Position numbers and translations under genes: made by a program. DNA of 21,757 nucleotides. It comes from G963677915 sp963677915. GTDB lineage: Bacteria > Bacillota > Clostridia > Lachnospirales > Vallitaleaceae. Each line of letters starts with the position of its first letter. Position 1 is the first letter of the stretch. The DNA lies in contig CAXXGE010000013.1 of the NCBI GenBank assembly GCA_963677915.2, positions 1-21,757 on the forward strand, read 5' to 3'. Positions 15,716 to 21,757 of the stretch are shown in pieces. Below the pieces are notes generated by a model, which saw nothing but the letters and a program-made list of their open reading frames with translations, had not been told where the DNA came from and did not search any database.

Positions 15716-16408
15716 ATGATTTACTCACATGAAGTAGAAAATATGTGTACACTTGCAAAGGGACCAAAGCACGGTCCGGCCCCAATTCCTGAAGAAGGAA
15801 AATGGGTTAAAGCATACGAGGTAAAAGACATTTCCGGCCTTACTCACGGTGTTGGCTGGTGCGCCCCTCAGCAGGGTGCATGCAAACTTACCCTTAATGT
15901 TAAAGAAGGTATCATCCAGGAAGCGCTGATCGAAACAATCGGCTGCTCCGGTATGACACACTCCGCTGCTATGGCTTCAGAGGTCCTTACTGGCAAGACA
16001 ATTCTTGAAGCTTTGAACACTGACCTTGTCTGCGATGCAATCAACGTTGCCATGAGGGAACTTTTCCTTCAAATCGCATACGGCAGAACACAGACTGCTT
16101 TCTCCGAAGGTGGTCTGCCAATCGGTGCCGGCCTCGAGGACCTTGGCAAAGGCCTGCGTTCACAGGTTGGTACAATGTACGGTACGAATGCTAAAGGTAC
16201 ACGTTACCTTGAAATGGCTGAAGGTTATGTCACGAAAATGGCCATTGACGAGAACGATGAAGTCATCGGCTACAAATTTGTTCACCTTGGAAGAATGATG
16301 GAAATGGTTGCCAAAGGCATGACTGCCAACGAAGCCATGGAAAAAGCGACTGGGCAATACGGCCGTTTTGATGACGCCGTCAAATTAATCGATCCAAGAC
16401 ACGAATAA
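15716..16408 (+). CDS. Iron-sulfur cluster assembly scaffold-like protein (NifU/IscU N-terminal-like)
   Basis: 230 residues from the ATG at 15716, chosen for GGAAGGAG at good spacing; an upstream in-frame ATG at 15677 lies at the predicted transcription start. 'ETIGCSGMTHSAAMASEVLTG' at ~73-93 matches the second cluster-ligand segment of IscU/NifU scaffolds (C77). C49 in 'GWCAPQQGAC' and C106 in 'DLVCDAIN' are candidates for the other two ligands; C11 and C56 are also present. A second half (~125-230) with 'GTMYGTNAKGTRYLEMAEGY' is not part of classical IscU, which is ~130 residues long, so this is an extended anaerobe-type variant. It is followed after 20 bases by the GGGtGRT gene, a pairing I know from anaerobic Bacillota and Bacteroidota. 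The likely role is Fe-S cluster or metal-site assembly; the target is unknown. Confidence 0.8.
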   Translation: MIYSHEVENMCTLAKGPKHGPAPIPEEGKWVKAYEVKDISGLTHGVGWCAPQQGACKLTLNVKEGIIQEALIETIGCSGMTHSAAMASEVLTGKTILEALNTDLVCDAINVAMRELFLQIAYGRTQTAFSEGGLPIGAGLEDLGKGLRSQVGTMYGTNAKGTRYLEMAEGYVTKMAIDENDEVIGYKFVHLGRMMEMVAKGMTANEAMEKATGQYGRFDDAVKLIDPRHE

Positions 16409-16428
16409 TATAGAAGGAGGACATCAGA

Positions 16429-17427
16429 ATGCCATTATTTGAAAGCTACGCAAGAAGAATTGGTCAGATTGAACCTGTACTTGAGAAATACGGTTTCGGT
16501 ACTTTGGAAGATGCAAAGCAGCTTTGCCTCGATAGAGGTGTGGATGTTCATGCGATCGTCAAAGAAATCCAGCCTATATGTTTTGAGAATGCACTTTGGG
16601 CATATACATTGGGTGCTGCTATCGCACTTAAAAACAACATTTCTGTTGCAGCTGATGCAGCGGAAGTCCTTGGAGAAGGCCTTCAGGCTTTCTGCATCCC
16701 CGGCTCCGTCGCAGACCAGCGTAAAGTTGGTATCGGCCACGGTAACCTGGCAGCTATGCTGCTTCGCGAAGAAACAACTTGCTTCGCATTCCTTGCAGGC
16801 CACGAGTCCTTTGCTGCCGCTGAAGGTGCCATCGGTATCGCTAAATCAGCCAACAAAGTTCGTAAAACACCTCTTAAAGTCATCCTGAACGGTCTTGGAA
16901 AAGACGCTGCTTACATCATCTCCAGAATCAACGGTTTCACACATGTAGAAACTGAGCTGGACTATGCTACAGGCGAGCTTAAAGTCATCAGTGAAAAGCC
17001 TTTCTCCAAAGGTGAAAGAGCTGCTGTCAAGTGCTACGGTGCTGATGATGTTGTTGAAGGTGTTGCAATCATGCATCATGAAAAGGTTGGCGTTTCCATT
17101 ACTGGTAACTCAACCAATCCAACAAGGTTCCAGCATCCGGTAGCAGGTACTTACAAAAAAGAATGCGTCCAACAAGGCATCAAGTACTTCTCCGTTGCAT
17201 CAGGCGGTGGTACTGGACGGACGCTTCACCCTGACAACATGGCTGCAGGCCCTGCTTCCTACGGTATGACAGATACGATGGGAAGAATGCATTCGGATGC
17301 CCAGTTCGCTGGTTCATCATCCGTACCTGCCCACGTTGAAATGATGGGACTTATCGGCATGGGCAACAACCCGATGGTTGGTGCATCCGTTGCCGTTGCT
17401 GTTGCTATCGAGCAGGCAAGCAAATAA
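16429..17427 (+). CDS. GGGtGRT family protein
   Basis: 332 residues. The name-giving motif is at 259-265, in 'SVASGGGTGRTLHPDNMAAG'. Other visible features are 'GIGHGNLAAMLLREETTCFA' (~101-120) with H104, paired histidines in 'IMHHEK' (~214-219), and cysteines C33, C51, C89, C118, C202 and C246. No signal peptide or membrane segment is seen, so it should be cytoplasmic. The family has no established biochemical function as far as I know; it is regularly found next to an iron-sulfur scaffold gene, as here, where it starts 20 bases after it behind AGAAGGAGG, clearly in one operon. A role in building or repairing iron-sulfur proteins is inferred from context only. Codon use resembles the neighbouring genes and there is no sign of transfer. 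Confidence 0.88.
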   Translation: MPLFESYARRIGQIEPVLEKYGFGTLEDAKQLCLDRGVDVHAIVKEIQPICFENALWAYTLGAAIALKNNISVAADAAEVLGEGLQAFCIPGSVADQRKVGIGHGNLAAMLLREETTCFAFLAGHESFAAAEGAIGIAKSANKVRKTPLKVILNGLGKDAAYIISRINGFTHVETELDYATGELKVISEKPFSKGERAAVKCYGADDVVEGVAIMHHEKVGVSITGNSTNPTRFQHPVAGTYKKECVQQGIKYFSVASGGGTGRTLHPDNMAAGPASYGMTDTMGRMHSDAQFAGSSSVPAHVEMMGLIGMGNNPMVGASVAVAVAIEQASK

Positions 17428-17458
17428 GCACATAATAAGATTTGCATATAGATACACT

Positions 17459-17485
17459 AAAAGAGACCAGCAATGGTCTCTTTTG
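17459..17485. terminator. Bidirectional terminator after the GGGtGRT gene
   Basis: A perfect 11-bp stem (17459-17469 with 17474-17484) with GCAA loop carries AAAA at one end and TTTT at the other, so it can terminate both the GGGtGRT operon and the convergent phosphatase gene, which ends at 17510. Confidence 0.9.
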
Positions 17486-17509
17486 TATTTGAACGCTTTA
17501 ATTCTGTGC

Positions 17510-18157
17510 CTATTTGTCTGCATCGACAAACCAGCCAAACTTCATTTCTTCCTGATAATGGGCTGTATCGCTCATCATCTTGAATTCCACCCTGTCCCCT
17601 TCCAGCTCGATTTTCGTCAGGCTGGCAGGGTAAATGTGCGGTCCGTCCCAGAAGGTTTCCACAGTGCCCTTCCTCAGGTAGTTCATCATGCCTTTGAGAA
17701 TAATGGCATGAGCAACGATCAGGATTGTCTCGCCGTCATGGAGCTTCTGCATCTTCCTGACAAAGGCCCCTGCCCTTTCCTGCACCGATTCGAAACTCTC
17801 TGTCCCTTCCATATGGAACTTGTGCGGCTCATTCCAGAAATGATTGTAGTCGTCCGACTCGTTTTCCATGACATCCTCAATCAGACGCCCTGTCCACTGA
17901 CCGATATTTATTTCCTTCAGTTCGTCTGCAGGAACGATATCCACGTTATGGAAAGCATTTATATTCTGGGATGTCACCATTGCCCTTTCAAGGGGACTCG
18001 AATAGATCCTGGCTATAGGCTCATCCTTCAGCCTTTCAGCAAGCCAGAGGCTTTGATTGATGCCCAGCTGGGTCAGCGGAGAATTGTGATGCCCCTGCAT
18101 CCGCCTGACCGTGTTCCACTCTGTTTCGCCATGACGCGTGACAATCAGCTTCAGCAT
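17510..18157 (-). CDS. Histidine phosphatase family protein (phosphoglycerate-mutase-like)
   Basis: 215 residues. The phosphohistidine motif 'TRHGETEWN' at 7-15 provides R8 and H9. R58 follows in 'SSPLERAMVT', E82 in 'LKEINIGQWTG' is the likely proton donor, and the second histidine is H150 in 'VAHAII', where many relatives have HG. These are the four core positions of the branch 1 histidine phosphatases, which include cofactor-dependent phosphoglycerate mutase and alpha-ribazole and other small-molecule phosphatases. The short length and the missing mutase insertions favour a phosphatase of unknown substrate over a glycolytic mutase. It starts three bases after the cyclophilin stop, so the two are co-transcribed and probably translationally coupled. 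The terminator at 17459 closes the unit. Confidence 0.88.
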   Translation of the reverse strand: MLKLIVTRHGETEWNTVRRMQGHHNSPLTQLGINQSLWLAERLKDEPIARIYSSPLERAMVTSQNINAFHNVDIVPADELKEINIGQWTGRLIEDVMENESDDYNHFWNEPHKFHMEGTESFESVQERAGAFVRKMQKLHDGETILIVAHAIILKGMMNYLRKGTVETFWDGPHIYPASLTKIELEGDRVEFKMMSDTAHYQEEMKFGWFVDADK

Positions 18158-18160
18158 AGT

Positions 18161-18685
18161 CTACATCGTCTCCGGTTCAGGATACTCCTCGCCGAATGTC
18201 TCAACTGTCACAGAAACCATGATCTGTGGTTCAAATGGCATATCGGAATGGTTTCTTTCTACCGATACAATTCTGTCAGCTTCTTCCATGCCTTCAATCA
18301 CTTTTCCGAAAGATGCATATTGTCCATCCAGATGAGGTGCCTTGGCTACCATGACAAAGAATTGGGAGCCGGCTGAATTCGGATTCATCGCCCTTGCCAT
18401 GGAGAGGACGCCCCTGTCATGCTTGAGCTGGTTTGTGAAACCGTTGCCGCTGAACTCACCTTTGATGGAGTAGCCCGGATTGCCCATGCCTGTGCCGTCA
18501 GGACATCCGCCCTGGATCATGAAGCCGGGGATGACCCTGTGGAAATTAAGGCCGTCGTAGTAGCCTTTCTTGACCAGTGATACGAAATTGTTCACTGTAT
18601 TCGGAGCGATTTCAGGGTACAGCTCCGCTTTCATTGTATTGCCGTTTTCAAATGTAAAAGTAACTATTGGATTTTTTGAAGCCAT
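18161..18685 (-). CDS. Cyclophilin-type peptidyl-prolyl cis-trans isomerase
   Basis: 174 residues, a single cyclophilin domain without signal peptide, so cytoplasmic. Active-site residues are present: R50 in 'FHRVIPGFMIQGG' with F55, M56 and Q58; 'MNPNSAGSQFF' at 100-110; and H118 in 'HLDGQYASFGKV', with Y123 where the human protein has the cyclosporin-contacting tryptophan, a common bacterial change that lowers cyclosporin affinity. It catalyses proline isomerisation in protein folding. The ATG has AAGGAAG upstream and an extended -10 promoter. It is the first gene of a two-gene unit with the histidine phosphatase. Confidence 0.95.
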   Translation of the reverse strand: MASKNPIVTFTFENGNTMKAELYPEIAPNTVNNFVSLVKKGYYDGLNFHRVIPGFMIQGGCPDGTGMGNPGYSIKGEFSGNGFTNQLKHDRGVLSMARAMNPNSAGSQFFVMVAKAPHLDGQYASFGKVIEGMEEADRIVSVERNHSDMPFEPQIMVSVTVETFGEEYPEPETM

Positions 18686-18720
18686 TGTCTTCTTCCTTTC
18701 TTTTCATTAGATTCCCGATT

Positions 18721-18729
18721 ATTATACCA
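18721..18729 (-). promoter_or_regulatory. Extended -10 promoter of the cyclophilin gene
   Basis: Minus-strand TGGTATAAT: a perfect TATAAT with the extended TG. No good -35 is seen 17 bases upstream (TTTTCT, inside the T-tract of the preceding terminator). Confidence 0.55.
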
Positions 18730-18743
18730 TATACTTTCTGATG

Positions 18744-18768
18744 AGAAAAGGAGACCGAAGTCTCCTTT
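18744..18768 (-). terminator. Rho-independent terminator of the CoA-disulfide reductase gene
   Basis: On the minus strand a perfect 9-bp stem (18760-18768 with 18747-18755) is capped by a stable UUCG tetraloop closed by C-G, and followed by TTTTCTC. It lies 27 bases past the stop of the reductase gene. Confidence 0.88.
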
Positions 18769-18795
18769 CCCTACCCTATGAGAGGTATCTATCTA

Positions 18796-20472
18796 CTATT
18801 CATCAACACCGTATTTTTTAACCACATGGCGGTAGAAATTGTATCCGCCCATCAGGTTTCTAGTCTTGTAGCCATTGGCATTCAGGATGCTTGTTGCGAT
18901 GTATCCCCTGATACCGACTGCACAGTAAACAACGATTTCCTTATCCTTAGGCACCTCGCTCAGTCTATCCCTAAGTTCATCGACAGGGATGTTGACTGCA
19001 CCGTAGATGGATCCGTAGCGCACTTCGCCTGGTGTTCTGACATCCAGAATCACCACTTCATCACGGTTGAGCTGGGAGATCTCTTCAGGCTTTATAACAC
19101 CCATCTTGCCCGTAATTGTATTTTGTGCGACAAATCCGAGCATATTGACCGGGTCTTTTGCCGAGGAGTATGGTGGCGCATAAGCCAGTTCAAGGTCTGT
19201 CAGGTCCTCAACATTCGCACCAAAACGTATTGCTGTTGCGATGACGTCGATACGTTTGTCTACGCCGTCTTTACCGACGCCTTGAGCACCCAGCACCCTG
19301 CCGTCCTTATCCCAGACCATCTTCAGTGTCATGGACGCAGCGCCAGGATAGTAGCCTGCATGGGAACCGGGAGAAATAATGGAAATGAAGTAGTCTTTAC
19401 CGTACGCTTTCCCTGTTCTTTGCAGCATTTTTTCATTCTGTCCTGTTGAAGCTACCGTGAAATCGAAAACTTTGGCAACGGAAGTGCCCTGTGTGCCTTT
19501 GTAATCATCGTCGATACCGGCTATATGGTTGGCAGCGATACGCCCCTGCTTGTTTGCGGGACCAGCCAGCGGTACCATTGTATCTGCGCCAGTCACAAAA
19601 TCGACGACCTGTACAGCGTCACCGACAGCATAGATGCTTGGATCGCTTGTCACCATGTTCCTGTCGACGATGATACCGCCGCGCTCATTCATTGCAAGGC
19701 CGGCATTCTTGGCAAGCTCGCCATTCGCCCGGATGCCGATTGCAAGCATAACGATGTCGCTTTCAATCGACTCGCCGCCATTCAATACAACATCTGTGAC
19801 AACACCACGGTTTGCGAATTCCTTGACGCCATTGTTCAGGTACAGCTTGATACCCAGTTTGTCCATGTGGGTATGTACCAGCTGCGCCATGTCAAAGTCG
19901 ATTGGGGCCATGACTTGAGGCGCCATCTCAACAAGGGATACCTGCAGGCCAAGATCATGTAGGTTCTCTGCCATCTCTATGCCAATGAAACCGCCACCGA
20001 TGACCGTTGCAGTTCTCAGTTCGTTCTCAGTAACAAATTCCTTAAGTTTGTCCACGTCAGGAATATTCCATAGCGTGAAGATGTTGGAACTGCCTATTCC
20101 TGGAATCGGTGGTTTAAGGGGTGTTGAACCAGGAGAAAGAATGAGTGTATCGTAGCTTTCTCTGTATACCGAACCATCTTTGAGATTCTTGACTTCCACT
20201 TCCTTGGCATCCCTGTCTATCGAAACAACTTCGTTGCTCACGCGAACATCCACATTAAAGCGCTCGTTGAAGGATTCAGGTGTCTGGAGCAAAAGTTCAT
20301 CCCTGTCTGTAATGGTACCGCCAATATAATAAGGCAGACCGCAATTTGCAAAGGAGATATACTCTCCTCTTTCAAACATGATTATTTCTGCAAATTCATC
20401 GTTTCTTCTCAAGCGCGCTGCTGCGCTGGCACCGCCTGCGACACCGCCGACGATCAGAATTTTCTTAGCCAT
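18796..20472 (-). CDS. CoA-disulfide / persulfide reductase with C-terminal rhodanese domain
   Basis: 558 residues from the ATG at 20472, chosen for AAGGAGAC and 'MAKKILIVGGVAGG'; an upstream in-frame ATG at 20511 has no ribosome binding site. FAD motif GGVAGG at 9-14; single redox cysteine C44 in 'SFANCGLPYYIGG'; NAD(P)H motif 'GGGFIGIE' at 159; second FAD motif 'YAVGDAV' at 281; conserved 'AYAPPYSSAKDPVN' at ~430-443. A rhodanese domain fills ~460-558 with active-site C517 in 'CAVGIRG'. Fusions of this type (CoADR-RHD of Bacillus anthracis, Npsr of Shewanella) reduce CoA-disulfide, CoA-persulfide or polysulfide with NAD(P)H; the rhodanese cysteine carries sulfane sulfur. Likely role: thiol redox balance and sulfur or oxygen stress in an anaerobe. 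It is a single-gene unit with a palindrome across its promoter. Confidence 0.93.
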   Translation of the reverse strand: MAKKILIVGGVAGGASAAARLRRNDEFAEIIMFERGEYISFANCGLPYYIGGTITDRDELLLQTPESFNERFNVDVRVSNEVVSIDRDAKEVEVKNLKDGSVYRESYDTLILSPGSTPLKPPIPGIGSSNIFTLWNIPDVDKLKEFVTENELRTATVIGGGFIGIEMAENLHDLGLQVSLVEMAPQVMAPIDFDMAQLVHTHMDKLGIKLYLNNGVKEFANRGVVTDVVLNGGESIESDIVMLAIGIRANGELAKNAGLAMNERGGIIVDRNMVTSDPSIYAVGDAVQVVDFVTGADTMVPLAGPANKQGRIAANHIAGIDDDYKGTQGTSVAKVFDFTVASTGQNEKMLQRTGKAYGKDYFISIISPGSHAGYYPGAASMTLKMVWDKDGRVLGAQGVGKDGVDKRIDVIATAIRFGANVEDLTDLELAYAPPYSSAKDPVNMLGFVAQNTITGKMGVIKPEEISQLNRDEVVILDVRTPGEVRYGSIYGAVNIPVDELRDRLSEVPKDKEIVVYCAVGIRGYIATSILNANGYKTRNLMGGYNFYRHVVKKYGVDE

Positions 20473-20518
20473 TGTAAGTCTCCTTCTTTGATTTAATATG
20501 TAGATAAGCATTTTATAA

Positions 20519-20544
20519 TATTGTTATATTGCAATATTACAATA
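20519..20544. promoter_or_regulatory. 26-bp palindromic operator over the CoA-disulfide reductase promoter
   Basis: Near-perfect inverted repeat: outer arms TATTGT/ACAATA (20519-20524 and 20539-20544) and a perfect 12-bp core ATATTGCAATAT (20526-20537), with only one mismatched symmetric pair. It overlaps the -10 and the predicted start site, the classic place for a repressor. The regulator is not encoded nearby; an ArsR- or CsoR-like persulfide sensor is only a guess. Confidence 0.6.
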
Positions 20545-20562
20545 CCACTATCCTATTGTCAA
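20534..20562 (-). promoter_or_regulatory. Promoter of the CoA-disulfide reductase gene
   Basis: On the minus strand TTGACA (20557-20562, perfect) is 17 bases from TAATAT (20534-20539, 4/6). Transcription would start near 20527, leaving a ~55-base leader. It lies ~50 bases past the era stop, with no clear terminator between. Confidence 0.7.
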
Positions 20563-20614
20563 CACTTTAACGCAAAAGATCGAAACTTTATGAACACTGC
20601 TTTATTTGGGCTGA

Positions 20615-21520
20615 TTACATATCCCGTTTGTCATAACCGTAATTCTTCAGATGGAAATCACTGTCACGCCAGTCCTTTTTCACCTTGATCCAAATCTTGA
20701 GGTTCACCTTGGTGCCCAGGAGATGTTCGATATCAAGACGCGCCTGTGTGCCGATTGTCTTCAGTTTGCTGCCCTGCTTGCCGATAATCATACCCTTGTG
20801 GGAATCCTTTTCACAAACAATGGTCGCATCAATATCCATAAGCTTCCCGTTCTTTCTGTCCACCATCTGGTCGATGACCACAGCCGTACCGTGGGGAATT
20901 TCCTGCTGCATGTTCAGGAGCACTTTTTCCCTGATCAGTTCAGCTACGATCTGTCTCTCAGGCTGATCGGTCACCATGTCTTCAGGATAATACATCGGAC
21001 CTTCTTCCATGTACTCCAGAATCTTATCCAGAAGCATATCCGTGTTTTCACCTTGCAGCGCTGAAATGGGGATGATCTCCGCAAAGTCATGCATATCCTT
21101 GAATGCATCGATGACTTCAAGCACCTTCCCCTTATCGACTGTATCCACCTTGTTGATAATCAGGAAGATCGGTGTCTTGACCTGCTCCAGCAGTTCAGCA
21201 ATGAAGCTGTCACCCTTGCCGATGACATCGTCCGGTTCCACCAGCCACATGACCACATCCACCTCGTTGAGTGTCGTGATGGCTGTCTTGTTCATGTATT
21301 CGCCAAGTTTGTGCTTGGGCTTGTGTATCCCAGGCGTGTCGATAAATACAATCTGCCCGGTTTCCTTAGTAATGATCGTTTGAATACGGTTGCGTGTGGT
21401 CTGTGGCTTATCCGACATGATGGCGATCTTCTGTCCGATCAGATGGTTCATAAGCGTTGATTTCCCAACGTTCGGACGCCCTATGATTGTTACGAAACCT
21501 GATTTGAAATTTTCCTGCAT
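20615..21520 (-). CDS. era: GTPase Era
   Basis: 301 residues, standard length. GTPase motifs: G1 'GRPNVGKST' at 14-22, G2 threonine near 41-42 ('KPQTTRN'), G3 'DTPG' at 61-64, G4 'NKVD' at 123-126, G5 'SAL' at 153-155. A C-terminal type II KH domain (~200-285) with 'GMIIGKQGSKLKTIG' binds the 3' end of 16S rRNA, as known for Era. It acts in 30S subunit maturation at the membrane and cytoplasm and is essential in many bacteria. The ATG is preceded by AGAGGAG. It starts 12 bases after the upstream gene, so they are probably co-transcribed. The usual neighbours recO, ybeY and cdd are not seen on the visible sides. Confidence 0.97.
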   Translation of the reverse strand: MQENFKSGFVTIIGRPNVGKSTLMNHLIGQKIAIMSDKPQTTRNRIQTIITKETGQIVFIDTPGIHKPKHKLGEYMNKTAITTLNEVDVVMWLVEPDDVIGKGDSFIAELLEQVKTPIFLIINKVDTVDKGKVLEVIDAFKDMHDFAEIIPISALQGENTDMLLDKILEYMEEGPMYYPEDMVTDQPERQIVAELIREKVLLNMQQEIPHGTAVVIDQMVDRKNGKLMDIDATIVCEKDSHKGMIIGKQGSKLKTIGTQARLDIEHLLGTKVNLKIWIKVKKDWRDSDFHLKNYGYDKRDM

Positions 21521-21532
21521 TAAATCTCCTCT

Positions 21533-21757
21533 TTATGCGTATCTTTCATCGTCGCTGCCGTTTTCAGCAGTCAATGGCTGGAAGTCGGCCAGCTTTGTTA
21601 GTTCCAGCTGCTTTTTCTCAAGATTGCTGTTTGCAACCGAAAGCATCAGTTTCACCCTGTTCAGCTGGTTGACTTCGCTGGCGCCAGGGTCATAGTCGAT
21701 CGCCGCAATATTCGCGTAAGGGTATTTCGACTTGATCGGTTTGATCATCGACTTGCC
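21533..21757 (-). CDS. C-terminal end of a probable 2-hydroxyacyl-CoA dehydratase activase-related protein, truncated by the window edge
   Basis: Only the last 74 codons are visible; the frame is open to base 21757, so the ATG at 21748 is internal. The segment with 'AAIDYDPGASEVNQLNR' followed by 'VKLMLSVA' recalls the C-terminal end of the large ATP-dependent acyl-CoA dehydratase activase-related proteins of anaerobic Bacillota. The last ~30 residues are polar and unremarkable. The assignment rests on memory of this motif and on a short fragment, so it is tentative. Its stop is 12 bases before the era start, and the era ribosome binding site follows directly, suggesting an operon. Confidence 0.5.
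   Translation of the reverse strand, partial: GKSMIKPIKSKYPYANIAAIDYDPGASEVNQLNRVKLMLSVANSNLEKKQLELTKLADFQPLTAENGSDDERYA

Noticed and set aside
17378..18376. Plus-strand 332-codon open frame opposite the phosphatase and cyclophilin genes
   Set aside because: It is the antisense of two well-supported genes with intact catalytic motifs, and its product has no recognisable domain.
20563..20570. CACTTTAA near the CoA-disulfide reductase -35, shared with the aldolase operator cluster
   Set aside because: Only eight bases match and the surrounding palindrome is absent, so chance is likely.

Overview
The window looks like chromosomal core DNA from an anaerobic member of the Bacillota, Clostridia- or Erysipelotrichia-like. 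Reasons: a T-box leader before pheST, a SpoIID/LytB-family protein, a clostridial-type glutamate synthase pair, an iron-sulfur scaffold/GGGtGRT gene pair typical of anaerobes, a CoA-disulfide reductase fused to a rhodanese domain, and strong AGGAGG-type ribosome binding sites with sigma-A-like promoters. Species cannot be named from sequence alone. I see no insertion sequence, prophage, CRISPR array, tRNA or rRNA.

Layout. (1) 1-843 (+): the 3' part of an AraC-family regulator, ending at a two-way terminator. (2) 907-6968 (-): a transcription block with a lipoprotein gene first, its terminator, then the T-box-controlled pheS-pheT operon, then a SpoIID/LytB-family gene. The last has its own promoter inside an RBS-hiding hairpin. 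(3) 7117-7980 (+): a YihY-family membrane protein whose 3' end overlaps that of a convergent DRE-TIM aldolase gene (7950-8942, -). (4) 8943-9548: a roughly 600-base spacer with a palindromic operator-like region, a possible decayed reading frame and the gltB promoter. (5) 9549-15550 (+): gltB-gltD, NADPH-type glutamate synthase, ending at a strong terminator. (6) 15716-17427 (+): a NifU/IscU-like scaffold gene and the GGGtGRT gene, with their own promoter and terminator. (7) 17510-18685 (-): cyclophilin and histidine-phosphatase genes. (8) 18796-20472 (-): CoA-disulfide/persulfide reductase with a 26-base palindrome over its promoter. (9) 20615-21757 (-): era, preceded by the 3' end of a probable 2-hydroxyacyl-CoA dehydratase activase-related gene that leaves the window.

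How the genes relate. pheS and pheT form one enzyme under tRNA-Phe sensing. GltB and GltD form one enzyme that carries several iron-sulfur clusters, and a scaffold-type iron-sulfur gene pair follows directly, though as a separate transcript. The CoA-disulfide reductase points to thiol/persulfide handling. The least described parts are the GGGtGRT/scaffold pair, the two palindromic promoter regions (aldolase and CoA-disulfide reductase) and the spoIID leader hairpin. No clearly new multi-gene system was found.
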